This document shows positions 8,912-17,610 of a stretch of DNA of 64,000 bases, piece by piece. The notes under the pieces are model-generated. The model was given only the letters and a program-made list of their open reading frames with translations, was not told the DNA's origin and did no database searches. The stretch's first letter is position 1. Every line of letters begins with the position of its first letter. The stretch is from NCBI GenBank assembly GCA_019694685.1, contig JAIBBM010000001.1, positions 124,001 through 188,000 of the forward strand, given 5' to 3'. The stretch is from Leptospirales bacterium. GTDB lineage: Bacteria > Spirochaetota > Leptospiria > Leptospirales > Leptonemataceae. Position numbers and translations under genes: made by a program.

Positions 8912-9374
8912 GAGCTTCCTCGTACTCCGGTTTTCCCAGTCCCAGTTTCTTGCAGAGAGAGGAAAGCATGGTCTGTTCATCCGGACTGAGAACCGCAAAT
9001 TCTTCTGCGATTGCTTTTGCGTGTCGAGGGAATACTCTCTTCATGAGTTTCTTCCCTTCTTCTGTGAGGTGAACGGTAATGTAGCGACGATCCTCTGTGT
9101 TTCGAACTCTTTCCACGAGGCCGCGCTTCTCCAGGTTGTCCACAATCAGAGTGATGTTCCCGCCAGTGGAAAGCTGCTTTGCTCCCAATTCTTTCTGGCA
9201 CATAGGACCCAGATGGTAGATTGTTTCCATTACACCGAGTTGCGGCTCCGTGAGTCCTTCAAGGTGCATGGAACCTTCGAGCCTTGAAGCAAGAGACGAA
9301 GATGCACGCGCCAGTTTGATGAACGCGTCGAGTGCTCTGACTTCTGCGTCTGATCCTTTGTAATGCGTTGGCAT
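8880..9374 (-). CDS. MarR-family transcriptional regulator
   Basis: A 164-residue winged helix-turn-helix protein. The segments LTEPQLGVMETIYHLG, QLSTGGNITLIVDNLEKRGLV and DRRYITVHLTEEGKKL correspond to the MarR recognition helix and beta wing. It is divergent from an NAD(P)-binding oxidoreductase gene and has a palindrome 13-22 bases upstream of its start, which suggests autoregulation and control of that neighbour. The ligand is unknown. The 3' end overlaps ispD in antisense. Confidence 0.9.
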   Translation of the reverse strand: MPTHYKGSDAEVRALDAFIKLARASSSLASRLEGSMHLEGLTEPQLGVMETIYHLGPMCQKELGAKQLSTGGNITLIVDNLEKRGLVERVRNTEDRRYITVHLTEEGKKLMKRVFPRHAKAIAEEFAVLSPDEQTMLSSLCKKLGLGKPEYEEALTKVRRSSDG

Positions 9375-9386
9375 AGCGCGCTCTTG

Positions 9387-9396
9387 ATCTTAAGAT
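9387..9396. promoter_or_regulatory. Candidate MarR operator palindrome
   Basis: Perfect palindrome ATCTTAAGAT in the 131-base divergent gap between the MarR gene and the NAD(P)-binding protein gene. MarR proteins commonly bind such sites next to their own genes. Assignment is by position and symmetry only. Confidence 0.45.
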
Positions 9397-9505
9397 GCTA
9401 CAAAAAGTCAAAATGTCAAGGTCATTCCGACTCGAAACGAGAAATGTAGCGACTGAACGAAGCGAATTGCTCGCCTCAATCTCAGAATTCTGCTTCTTTA
9501 ATGCG

Positions 9506-10141
9506 ATGAACATTCTCGTCATTGGCGCTTCCAAAGGCACTGGAGCCATCTGCGTGCAAAACGCTCTCGAACGCGGTCATTCAGTTACTGCCTTCTCTCG
9601 CTCTCCTGAAAAACTTGCTCTCAACCACTCTCGTCTTCGCCTTTACCCGGGCAGTTTTCATGATGCGGCAAACGTTCAAGCCGCAGTGCCCGGGCATGAC
9701 GCTGTTATCATCACAGCTTCTGCATCCTCGATGCAGGCGTTTAAAGAAAATCCGAACTACTTCTCAAATGGAACTGCAATTGTTATCGATGCGATGAAGA
9801 AACATAGGGTGCCTCGCCTGGTCGTTCTTTCTGCCCTGGGCGTGGGTGAGAGCGGGAAGCTCATGCCATGGCCACTACGAAAGATCGTAGTATCCTGGCT
9901 TCTCAAGCTTCCGTTCGCAGATCACGAAAGACAGGAAACAATGGTTCAATCCAGTGGACTCGATTGGGTGATTGCGAGACCAGGACGTCTCACAGATGGG
10001 CCGGCAAAAAAACAATACCAGAAGAAATCTCAAATAGAATCGATCCCAACTTCCATTTCGCGGGCAGATGTTGCCGATTTCCTGGTGGAAGCTTGCGAAC
10101 CCGGCGAATGGGTGCGAAAAGCAGTACAGATAGGCGGCTAG
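9506..10141 (+). CDS. NAD(P)H-binding atypical SDR oxidoreductase
   Basis: A 211-residue Rossmann protein of the NmrA/SDR-a type. It starts MNILVIGASKGTG, a typical nucleotide-binding glycine motif. The middle reads VVLSALGVGES, followed by QSSGLDWVIARPGRLTDGP as in the BLVRB/YwnB-like group. No classical YxxxK is obvious. I chose the ATG at 9506 because the Rossmann strand begins there; upstream codons would extend into the regulatory gap. Likely a redox sensor or reductase controlled by the divergent MarR protein (inference). Confidence 0.8.
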   Translation: MNILVIGASKGTGAICVQNALERGHSVTAFSRSPEKLALNHSRLRLYPGSFHDAANVQAAVPGHDAVIITASASSMQAFKENPNYFSNGTAIVIDAMKKHRVPRLVVLSALGVGESGKLMPWPLRKIVVSWLLKLPFADHERQETMVQSSGLDWVIARPGRLTDGPAKKQYQKKSQIESIPTSISRADVADFLVEACEPGEWVRKAVQIGG

Positions 10142-10846
10142 TTATCCCACGACAGCTTCCGCTTTTCGCGAACGCGGTGCGGGAAAAGAATATTCAAGTG
10201 CGGACAACTCTGCGATCTCTTTCATGCGCTCGTGCAAGAAGAGACCGTGATCCATGTCTGCGGTGAAGTAACGCGTTGGCCCAAAGCGAATCACAACGCT
10301 CGTTCTAGGAAATCCTGGTTTGTAACGAAATCCAACTGAATTGCAGGCAAGAGGTCTGGCTGGTTTGCCAGCAAGGAATCTAAAGCCCGCGAGCTTTCCT
10401 TCTCCCATCTGTCGCCAGTAGGTGGTTTGCTCCGGAAATAAAACCATCAAGTTTCCATCTCCGTCTTTCAATCCAGTGATGTCCTTTTCATAGAGAACTT
10501 TGCGCGCATAAACGAGATAGTTCTTACTCTGCTGAGGATCTTCTCTCTCCAGGGGAATTCCGCCTATCTTCCAGAAGAATCCCAGATAACGAGGACGAAC
10601 CAGGCTCGCCTTCATGATGCACCAGGCATGTCGCCCGAAAGCGCGCTTCATCGCATGGTATCCGAGTGGAATGTCAAATTCAGCGCTGTGCTTGGATAGA
10701 ATGAGTACAGGTCCGTTCTTCTGTGCGTCAGGATCGATTTCGATCTTCACCTTGAAGAAGAGAATTCCAAACAGAACTCCAATGAAATTCAAAATGTTGG
10801 AAGCCCAGGGTTTCTTTCCGGGGTGGGCACTGTAATCGAACCACAT
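10142..10846 (-). CDS. 1-acyl-glycerol-3-phosphate acyltransferase-like protein (PlsC family)
   Basis: Membrane-associated lysophospholipid acyltransferase of 234 residues. A hydrophobic N-terminal segment (about 19-32) precedes the HxxxxD motif KHSAEFD (H53, D58). FPEQTT (137-142) takes the place of the usual FPEGTR substrate motif. VKIEIDPD precedes the active site as in PlsC. It probably acylates lysophosphatidate or a related lysolipid. It ends directly after the convergent SDR gene, and its start is divergent from the PhzF-like gene. Confidence 0.82.
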   Translation of the reverse strand: MWFDYSAHPGKKPWASNILNFIGVLFGILFFKVKIEIDPDAQKNGPVLILSKHSAEFDIPLGYHAMKRAFGRHAWCIMKASLVRPRYLGFFWKIGGIPLEREDPQQSKNYLVYARKVLYEKDITGLKDGDGNLMVLFPEQTTYWRQMGEGKLAGFRFLAGKPARPLACNSVGFRYKPGFPRTSVVIRFGPTRYFTADMDHGLFLHERMKEIAELSALEYSFPAPRSRKAEAVVG

Positions 10847-10926
10847 CGTGAACGATCGCGCGAAATGCGCAGCGCGGTAAACGAAAAATCATTGAGCATC
10901 CCTACAATGCACGAATGTGTGGGGCT

Positions 10927-10930
10927 GGAG
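10927..10930 (+). promoter_or_regulatory. Ribosome-binding site fixing the GTG start of the PhzF-like gene
   Basis: GGAG lies six bases before the GTG at 10937. That GTG gives the family-typical N-terminus KIPMYQVDAFT. Without it, the frame would seem to begin far upstream, inside the divergent gene's leader. Confidence 0.6.
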
Positions 10931-10936
10931 ATATCG

Positions 10937-11737
10937 GTGAAAATCCCAATGTATCAGGTAGATGCGTTTACACAGAAGGTATTCGCAGGCAATCCCGCAG
11001 CAGTCTGCCCACTGGAAACCTGGCTTCCGGAAAGCACGATGCAGGCAATTGCAGCAGAGAACAATCTCGCCGAAACTGCGTTCTTCGCCTCCGCTGCGAA
11101 TGATTTTCAAATCCGCTGGTTCACACCGGAGGCGGAGGTGGCTCTCTGTGGACACGCCACACTTGCATCTGCCGTTGTAGCCCGACATCTGAACCTGTTC
11201 CAGGACAGAATCTGTTTTCACTCCAAAAGCGGTCCTCTCTTCGTGGATCGAAAAGATGATCTCTACACTTTGAATTTTCCACTGCGCACGATTGGCCCGG
11301 AGATTCAAGTTTCTCCCGCCATCGCAGAGTGCCTTGGAACCCCTCCGGTCAGATTATTCAGATCAGAACCAAACTATCTTGCAGTCTTTTCGTCTGAAGA
11401 AGAGGTGCGGCGTTTAAATCCTGACTTTAGAAAAATGAAAGAGATAGCGGGACATGGAATCATTGCAACAGCCAGAGGCACTGAATTTGATTTTGTATCA
11501 CGCTTCTTTGCACCTGCCATTGGCGTAGATGAAGATCCTGTGACCGGCTCTGCACACTGCACGCTCATCCCTTACTGGTCTGCGGTTCTAAACAAGACCA
11601 GAATGGTGGCGTATCAAGCATCCAGAAGAGGCGGAGTATTGAACTGCGAATTGAAAGACGAGCGAGCTCTGATTGGCGGATACGGTGCACTCTATTCAGA
11701 AGGATTCATTTTCATAAGTGAAGCGGGGACTCGATGA
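10937..11737 (+). CDS. PhzF-family isomerase/epimerase-like protein
   Basis: A 266-residue PhzF fold protein. Family marks: YQVDAFTQKVFAGNPAAVCPL at the start, NNLAETAFF with the conserved catalytic-type glutamate, FTPEAEVALCGHATLA, and FFAPAIGVDEDPVTGSAHC in the second half. Members are isomerases, epimerases or of unknown activity; outside phenazine clusters the substrate is generally unknown, and no phenazine genes are present here. The GTG start with GGAG upstream is preferred. It overlaps the next gene by 4 bp (ATGA). Confidence 0.88.
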   Translation: MKIPMYQVDAFTQKVFAGNPAAVCPLETWLPESTMQAIAAENNLAETAFFASAANDFQIRWFTPEAEVALCGHATLASAVVARHLNLFQDRICFHSKSGPLFVDRKDDLYTLNFPLRTIGPEIQVSPAIAECLGTPPVRLFRSEPNYLAVFSSEEEVRRLNPDFRKMKEIAGHGIIATARGTEFDFVSRFFAPAIGVDEDPVTGSAHCTLIPYWSAVLNKTRMVAYQASRRGGVLNCELKDERALIGGYGALYSEGFIFISEAGTR

Positions 11738-12810
11738 AGAGGATTGTTTGCCTGACACTTCTAGTATGCGCAACAGTTTCGCACGCACAGAACGTTCCGG
11801 CCGGTATTTTTCACAGCATACATGGGGAGGATCCATCCACCGAGAATGAATTTTATCTTTCTGTTTCAAGAAAAGGAACGTTAACCGCCATTACTCTGAT
11901 TTGTGCGACGTCATGCCTGCCCAATAAACCAAAACCTTACGTCTTTTCAGCTCAATCCTACAAGGGCGAAAAGATCAAACAAATTGAAGCGAATGTATGG
12001 CAGGTTGCTATGAAATTCGAATCTTCTGCAAATCGAAACGAAAAAATGCATAAGCCCTTTGATCTTCGCCTCGATCTGAATGCGAAAACCATGTCCTTTG
12101 ATGGCAAAACTATCCCTCTTGAAAAATTCAATTTTCAATCCGCGTCCTACCATACGATGGGAGACTATGGATTTGAATCTGAAATGCTCTTTGTATCCGG
12201 CAAGGGGAAGAATCGCGAATTCTTGATCAAGACACGGAGCGCACCGGAACACGAAGACGAATTTCTATATTTCACATCTTCCAGAAATGAAATCCATCCC
12301 ATTCAGGCGACTCACTGGCGGTACGTTCTAGATCCAAAAGCCGGCGGGGAAACTCACTTCGCGCAGCTACACGCAGACGTTGCCATACCAGGACAGGGCC
12401 CGGCCCAAATCAAACTCGATGTTGTGCGCACTCCAGCAACGGATGTGGGCTTCTGGCTCTTGCGCAAAAACAAATCTCCAACGCGATTCTGGCAAACGAA
12501 TGATTCGAATACTCGCAGATTTCGGTTCTGCGCGAATTCCTCCGCCAGTGACGAAGCTGGCTGTTCTGTTCTCACGATCGCAAACGGAACGGGGAACCCT
12601 GCCTGCTCCGGTGTTGAAATTGGAACCATCGTTGTAATGCTGAACCAGGGGAAAGCGCAGATCCTCTCAGACGATCAGAAGGGACATCTGCTTGACGAAG
12701 ATTGCAAGGTCGTTTACTCGTTGGAATATCGGGAAGAAATAAACGCCGTCTCCATCAAAGGATCTGAAGGGCCGGCAAAGGTATTCGTGGAAAAACAGCC
12801 AGATCCCTGA
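11734..12810 (+). CDS. Secreted protein of unknown function
   Basis: A 358-residue protein with a clean signal peptide (MKRIVCLTLLVCATVSHAQ, probable cleavage after SHA). The mature part is beta-rich and lysine-containing with several cysteines (CATSC, RFCANSSASDEAGC, NPACSG) that could form disulfides. I recognise no family. It is translationally coupled to the PhzF-like gene and followed 32 bases later by a periplasmic binding protein gene. Confidence 0.6.
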   Translation: MKRIVCLTLLVCATVSHAQNVPAGIFHSIHGEDPSTENEFYLSVSRKGTLTAITLICATSCLPNKPKPYVFSAQSYKGEKIKQIEANVWQVAMKFESSANRNEKMHKPFDLRLDLNAKTMSFDGKTIPLEKFNFQSASYHTMGDYGFESEMLFVSGKGKNREFLIKTRSAPEHEDEFLYFTSSRNEIHPIQATHWRYVLDPKAGGETHFAQLHADVAIPGQGPAQIKLDVVRTPATDVGFWLLRKNKSPTRFWQTNDSNTRRFRFCANSSASDEAGCSVLTIANGTGNPACSGVEIGTIVVMLNQGKAQILSDDQKGHLLDEDCKVVYSLEYREEINAVSIKGSEGPAKVFVEKQPDP

Positions 12811-12842
12811 TCCCAGAAGAAACAGAAACGAACTCATTCAAA

Positions 12843-13685
12843 ATGAAATGGATCAAAACAACATTCTTGCTTTTGGCACTATGCGGTCCACTGCTTGCAG
12901 AACCCACAGTAGTACGCGGATCACGACTTCTCGATATCAAAAAATCCGGGAAGATCAAGATCGGGATTCAAAACGAATACAGACCCTTTCGCATTGAAAA
13001 TCCAAAACCAGGATATCCTGGCATTGATGTGGAACTGGCAAACGCACTGGGAGAAGCTCTGGAAGTAGAAGTTGAAATTTCTTATCTACCTCTGGACCAG
13101 CTCCTGATAGAAACGAACGAGGGTAAGCTGGACGTAAGTCTTGGTGGAATCTCTTCTACACTGGAACGTGCGCGAAAAGTAAATTTCAGCGATCCGTATA
13201 TGAAGACAACACCCGCCGGCCTTCTGGCGCGCGATTCTTTGCCCCCGGAATCTGAATCCGTAAATTATGCGCGCAGACAGTTCAAAAGCCTGTCTGACCT
13301 GAAATACCTGGGTCCGATCACAATCGGAGTGCGCGCAGGTACTGCAAACGAAACCCTTTTGAGAACAGATCCTGATTTCCAAAAACACAAGATCAAAGTC
13401 TTCCAGGATAGAACTATAGCCCTGGCGGCACTGGAATCCAGGGAAATCGATCTTCTGGTCGCCGATGACGTGTATTTACGCGCTCTTCTTCTCAAACGAC
13501 CAGAGTTGATGAATCGTTTTCTTCCACTGCTGGACAAGTATCTGGAAGACCACATTAGCATGGCAATTCCACCAGGAGATCCAGAGCTCTGGAATTACTT
13601 AAACTTCTTTATTAAAGAAATGATTCGTACGGGGCGAATGCAGACAATCATCAACAAATATTTTCAGAGCGGTGCGTGGTTCTAG
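12843..13685 (+). CDS. Extracellular solute-binding protein, family 3 (amino-acid type)
   Basis: A 280-residue periplasmic protein with signal peptide ending LLAEP. The SBP_bac_3 pattern is clear: SGKIKIGIQNEYRPFRIEN, PGIDVELANALGEALEVEVE, LDVSLGGISSTLERARKVNFSDPYM, then IGVRAGTANETLL and DLLVADDVYLRALL. No permease or ATPase gene follows. Instead an outer-membrane barrel gene begins 3 bases downstream. It may thus pair with a distant ABC transporter or act as a sensor or periplasmic enzyme, as other orphan family-3 proteins do. Confidence 0.85.
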   Translation: MKWIKTTFLLLALCGPLLAEPTVVRGSRLLDIKKSGKIKIGIQNEYRPFRIENPKPGYPGIDVELANALGEALEVEVEISYLPLDQLLIETNEGKLDVSLGGISSTLERARKVNFSDPYMKTTPAGLLARDSLPPESESVNYARRQFKSLSDLKYLGPITIGVRAGTANETLLRTDPDFQKHKIKVFQDRTIALAALESREIDLLVADDVYLRALLLKRPELMNRFLPLLDKYLEDHISMAIPPGDPELWNYLNFFIKEMIRTGRMQTIINKYFQSGAWF

Positions 13686-13688
13686 CAA

Positions 13689-15125
13689 ATGCGTAGGATT
13701 TCACCATCCCGCCTGACGGGTCTGGCGCTGGTTATCGCTTCCTCTTTGATTCTTGCCTTTTCTTCGCGGCCCCTTCATGCGCAGGAATCAAGCACACCGA
13801 TCGCAGATCGTTTCAGCTATCGCGGAGATATGTTCATACGCGGGATTTATCTGGCCAGAGACCTCCCGCTCAAGTCGCAGTCCTACAATACAACATCCAG
13901 AAATCGAGAAGAACAGGATTTCTATTCCGCCAGACTCAGATTGGATCTGGCTTTTCGCGCATCGCAATATGTGGACGTACTCTACGGCCTTGAAGTAGGC
14001 GAACTAACATTTGGAAGAGACAATGCGTCGAGAGCCGGACCTGGATCAGGTGGAAAGGGTGCTGGAGCTGCGAACCTGGAGACCAGGGAATTGATCCTAA
14101 AATTTCGTAACTATCCAGAATCTCTTTCATTCAGCGCGGGAATTCTAAACTTTGATACACCCAGGGGACTGGTGACAGGCACAAGCGGAGCCGGTGCAAA
14201 ATTTTCAGCTGAAATGCGTGCCCTTCATTCATCTGTGGACGCTTACTACATTCGATCTGAGGACAATTCCACCCTGGACGGAGATTCAAATGGTTTTTCA
14301 GATTCAAATTTTCGCAACGTCAATATGGGACTCATTTCCTGGAAATTTTCCGGAATTCCCGGCATGCGAAGCGAATTCTACGGAATGTACAGACAGGACG
14401 ATGACCCATCTCTGACTGCAGGAGACAGCGGCGAAACATCGAGAGTCTACTGGGGCGGAATATTCACTCAGTACAAGGCAGGACAGTTCGGGCTTATGTT
14501 GCACGGTGTCGGGAACTGGGGAAACTTCTGGCGTCCCGGGGCAACCTCGACGTCCATAAGAAAAAGGTACACGATCAATGCTGGAGCAGGACAGTACGAG
14601 GTTTCGTGGCAATTCCTCGATCAACTTCAGGTGGCGCTAGTGGGAGCAGGAGCATCCGGCAGACTCGGGCATGAACCGAATGCCAGCTCAAGCGAATTTC
14701 GCACAGATCAGTTTCGCACGAATTCATCTGCATTCCAATTCACTTCTATAGCCCTGGATTCTTCCGGAGGATACACAATCTTTCCAGGCGGAAAGCTGAC
14801 CGGAATCGTAGCGCACGGAATCGAGTTTCGATCCACTATCTTCAATGTACTGCAGGCAGATTTTTCCGCTTATTTGATTCAATTGTACCGCTCGCCAGTT
14901 GTGGACTACAATGCGTACTACACCCGTTATCCGGCATTGCACAGATCAGATAGAAGACTGGGCAAAGAATATGATGCGAAGTTCGCGTGGAGATTTTTGT
15001 CGGATCTGACTCTGGAGGCAAAACTGGCCTACTTTGATGCAGATGATGGCTATAGAATTATCAATGATGTTGTCTATGGAGACGACATGGCCGAGATTCA
15101 AATCTCGGCCACGCAAAAATTCTGA
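13689..15125 (+). CDS. Outer-membrane beta-barrel protein (alginate-export/porin-like)
   Basis: A 478-residue exported protein with signal peptide ending LHAQ. The mature part is an alternating amphipathic pattern rich in Tyr, Phe, Gly and Arg (RGDMFIRGIYLARDL, FYSARLRLDLAFRA, LEAKLAYFDADDGY) and ends in phenylalanine (ISATQKF), a barrel-insertion signal. The pattern resembles the alginate-export porin family. Tight linkage to the preceding binding protein gene suggests a shared uptake or sensing role. Confidence 0.7.
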   Translation: MRRISPSRLTGLALVIASSLILAFSSRPLHAQESSTPIADRFSYRGDMFIRGIYLARDLPLKSQSYNTTSRNREEQDFYSARLRLDLAFRASQYVDVLYGLEVGELTFGRDNASRAGPGSGGKGAGAANLETRELILKFRNYPESLSFSAGILNFDTPRGLVTGTSGAGAKFSAEMRALHSSVDAYYIRSEDNSTLDGDSNGFSDSNFRNVNMGLISWKFSGIPGMRSEFYGMYRQDDDPSLTAGDSGETSRVYWGGIFTQYKAGQFGLMLHGVGNWGNFWRPGATSTSIRKRYTINAGAGQYEVSWQFLDQLQVALVGAGASGRLGHEPNASSSEFRTDQFRTNSSAFQFTSIALDSSGGYTIFPGGKLTGIVAHGIEFRSTIFNVLQADFSAYLIQLYRSPVVDYNAYYTRYPALHRSDRRLGKEYDAKFAWRFLSDLTLEAKLAYFDADDGYRIINDVVYGDDMAEIQISATQKF

Positions 15126-15142
15126 TCGAACACAGCCCTCAA

Positions 15143-15928
15143 TCAGGCAGCGCGCTCTTCCAGTTCGCGTCTTTCTACTACGCGAATCAAATAATCCTTC
15201 TCAATGGTAATCATACCCAGGGCCTGCATTGCCTGGCAAATGCGATAACCATAATCCACTTCAAACCAGCGATAGGAAAACTTTGGAGAGCGAGGATGTT
15301 TGTGGTGATTGTTCTGATATCCTTCACCCATAACAAGCCATGAAACAATATTGTTGTTTCTTGAGTTATCTCCGTTATCAAACGTCTGGTATCCCATGGA
15401 ATGACCAAAAGAATTTACGAGCCAGCCTTGAATTGGATGGGTAACCATTCCAGAATAGAACGCAAGGCCTACCAGCCATCCGCCCAGAGCGAAAGAAAGA
15501 CCAACTGAAATCGCAAGGTGCAAAGCGTAAGGCAACCACCAGAGCTTGTTGCGATACAACCAGTGCACGTTGAAATCAAGGTCAGGCACCTCGGAGGTGT
15601 ATTGCTTTTTCCTTGCGATGAGTCCGCGCATGATCCGTTCGTAGGACTTGAGTTGCTCCACGATCACGCGTGGTATGCTTGAGTTAAGAGGACTGTGCGG
15701 ATCGCTTTCTTTATCTGAGTGACGATGGTGAAGTCTGTGCATCGTGCACCAGGTCTTCGCATCGATTCCCATCACCCACGGACCGCTTGCCACGACGAAC
15801 TTGCGCAGTCCCGGCTTGAGCTCAATGGCGCTGTGAGTCAATCCGCGATGGTAGAAGATAGAAATATAGGTCGCATTCACCAGATACGCGACGCCAAAAA
15901 TCAAGGCACAAATCAAATAGTATTCCAC
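15143..15928 (-). CDS. Membrane fatty-acid desaturase (acyl-CoA/acyl-lipid delta-9 type)
   Basis: A 261-residue di-iron membrane desaturase that puts double bonds into fatty acyl chains. Histidine boxes: HRGLTH (H27, H32), HRLHHRH (H64, H67, H68) and GEGYQNNHHKHP (H208, H209). In the third box the position often held by His is Q205, a variant I believe is common in bacterial members. Four hydrophobic segments are visible. The ATG is preceded by GGAGGG. A strong palindrome 16-36 bases upstream suggests repression by a lipid-sensing regulator. Convergent with the barrel gene. Confidence 0.9.
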   Translation of the reverse strand: MEYYLICALIFGVAYLVNATYISIFYHRGLTHSAIELKPGLRKFVVASGPWVMGIDAKTWCTMHRLHHRHSDKESDPHSPLNSSIPRVIVEQLKSYERIMRGLIARKKQYTSEVPDLDFNVHWLYRNKLWWLPYALHLAISVGLSFALGGWLVGLAFYSGMVTHPIQGWLVNSFGHSMGYQTFDNGDNSRNNNIVSWLVMGEGYQNNHHKHPRSPKFSYRWFEVDYGYRICQAMQALGMITIEKDYLIRVVERRELEERAA

Positions 15929-15943
15929 GATAACCCTCCGTGC

Positions 15944-15964
15944 ATATCTAACATGGTTAGATAT
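15944..15964. promoter_or_regulatory. Candidate operator of the desaturase gene
   Basis: Perfect inverted repeat with arms ATATCTAAC and GTTAGATAT around the centre ATG. It sits directly upstream of the desaturase ribosome-binding site and also in the leader of the divergent thpR gene. The size and symmetry suit a TetR-type repressor dimer such as those that control desaturases (DesT/FabR class). The binding protein is not identified. Confidence 0.6.
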
Positions 15965-16053
15965 ACACCATGTTTTTTCTTACTCCGGCGCTGACAAGCC
16001 CTTTCCTCATCCTGGACCTAAATCGAGTGCAGAATTCTGCCCAATGCGGAAAA

Positions 16054-16584
16054 ATGGGCGCCGTGCGTCTATTTGTCGCCATTCCCATACCGGAAGAGGT
16101 TCAAGACGATCTAGGAGGGCTTACAGGCAGCCTCGCCGGCGTAAAATGGACCGACCCACAGAACATCCATCTCACCCTCCATTTCCTCGGAGAGGACTTT
16201 GAACCCGAGGAAATCCACTCCGCTCTTGCCTCCGTTCACTCCGGTCCTTTTCCGGTGGAAGTGAAAGGGGTAGGTCGATTCCTGCACAACCAGGGCGGGG
16301 CCATCTGGGCCGGCGTTCTACCATCGCCGCAACTTATGGAATTGCACGCGAGAATCGGCAAGGCTCTTCGCGCTGTTTCTGTTCCAACGGAAAAACGCGC
16401 CTATCAACCTCACATCACGCTGGGCCGGGTGAAGAACGAACCAGAACACAGAATCCAGGATTACATATTGCATCATCAAGACTTTCACACTTCCTTCAAA
16501 GCCGTGTCTTTCGCATTGTTCTCGAGCAGACTGAGACCGGATGGCCCGATCCATTCCATAGACATGGAATACGAATTCGATTGA
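16054..16584 (+). CDS. thpR: RNA 2',3'-cyclic phosphodiesterase
   Basis: 2H phosphoesterase of 176 residues. The two HxTx motifs are NIHLTLHFLGE (H39) and QPHITLGRV (H120). The N-terminus RLFVAIPIPEEVQ is typical of ThpR (LigT). The enzyme opens 2',3'-cyclic phosphates on RNA. I placed the start at the ATG at 16054 just before the first beta strand; the GTG at 16063 is also possible. An upstream in-frame ATG at 15970 would add 28 residues with no family counterpart. Confidence 0.9.
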   Translation: MGAVRLFVAIPIPEEVQDDLGGLTGSLAGVKWTDPQNIHLTLHFLGEDFEPEEIHSALASVHSGPFPVEVKGVGRFLHNQGGAIWAGVLPSPQLMELHARIGKALRAVSVPTEKRAYQPHITLGRVKNEPEHRIQDYILHHQDFHTSFKAVSFALFSSRLRPDGPIHSIDMEYEFD

Positions 16585-16614
16585 AGTTATCCGGCCCCGA
16601 TTTCAAATCGAGCC

Positions 16615-17610
16615 ATGCTGCGCTCCGTCATCGTTCTCGTCGCCGTTTGCGCAGCTACCGGCCCGCTACTGGCTGGAAATGGAACTCTTCTATTTAATCA
16701 GGCGTACAAACTGGAAGAAACAGATCCTTCCGGAGCAGTTGAAATTTATCATTCTGCAATCCAGGCAGGACTTACCACAGAGCTGCATCGCGCCGCGCGA
16801 TGGAGACTCTTCTTCATTTTCAAAGATCAAGAAAATTTTCCGGAAGCCCTGCGCGAAAGCGAGTATTTGCCGGCCTCCGCTCGCACCCAGCTCGTAGAGT
16901 ACATACGCGAACGTTATTCGCCATCTAAAACGGCTTTTGAATCGTACTTGAGCGGCATACGGCTAATCATTAGTTCTGACTCGGAAAAAAGGAATCAGGG
17001 CGCTGTGCAGCTGGAAAAAATTTACTCCACGTCAGATCGTCTTTTTCAGAAGAGAATCCTGCTGGACATGTCTGAGCATGGTTCTGCGGAACGTGCGTTG
17101 AATTTGATCCGTTCTTCAGGCAAAGATACGGCCAGCGTTCTTCGTGAATGCGATTTGTTGATCTATCTTGGCAGACTCTATGAAGCAGAGCAAAGCATTT
17201 CGAAACTGCTCGCCAACCAGAAAGATGACTTTTCCACGGAAGAGAAAATGAGGCTCGTCTATCTCCTCGGGCGGGCCCGCCGAGATTCTGGCCCGGACGT
17301 AGAAATGTTTCGCATCTCAGAGAAATACGCAACCGGCGAAGAGAAGATGAGAATGCGAGCCCTGGCCGCCTACGCGTTGTTACGCCACGACTATCCTGTC
17401 CAGGCGCGAGCATTGATGAAAGACAACTCTTCGAGCGATCCGGACGTGCAACTCCTTGATCTGGTGCTTCGCGCAGAAATAGACAGAGATCCCCAGGCAT
17501 TGCGCACACTGCAGGGGAAAAAGGAGTCACTCAAATCCACCGTTAGAAAAAAGAAAGACGCCTATCTTGCGCAGCGCGCCCTGCGCCTGATCGCGGGAGT
17601 AGAACATTGA
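16615..17610 (+). CDS. Exported alpha-solenoid (TPR-like) protein, function unknown
   Basis: A 331-residue protein with signal peptide (MLRSVIVLVAVCAATGPLLAG). The rest is predicted helical with TPR-like spacing (LLFNQAYKLEETDPSGAVEIYHSAI, AYALLRHDYPVQARALM). No enzyme motif is seen. First of a coupled set: its TGA overlaps the TTG start of the coiled-coil lipoprotein gene, and a TPR lipoprotein gene follows. It may act with them as a periplasmic scaffold (inference). Confidence 0.6.
   Translation: MLRSVIVLVAVCAATGPLLAGNGTLLFNQAYKLEETDPSGAVEIYHSAIQAGLTTELHRAARWRLFFIFKDQENFPEALRESEYLPASARTQLVEYIRERYSPSKTAFESYLSGIRLIISSDSEKRNQGAVQLEKIYSTSDRLFQKRILLDMSEHGSAERALNLIRSSGKDTASVLRECDLLIYLGRLYEAEQSISKLLANQKDDFSTEEKMRLVYLLGRARRDSGPDVEMFRISEKYATGEEKMRMRALAAYALLRHDYPVQARALMKDNSSSDPDVQLLDLVLRAEIDRDPQALRTLQGKKESLKSTVRKKKDAYLAQRALRLIAGVEH

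Noticed and set aside
10937-11737. PhzF as evidence for a phenazine cluster
   Set aside because: No other phz genes are present; PhzF homologues of unknown function are common.
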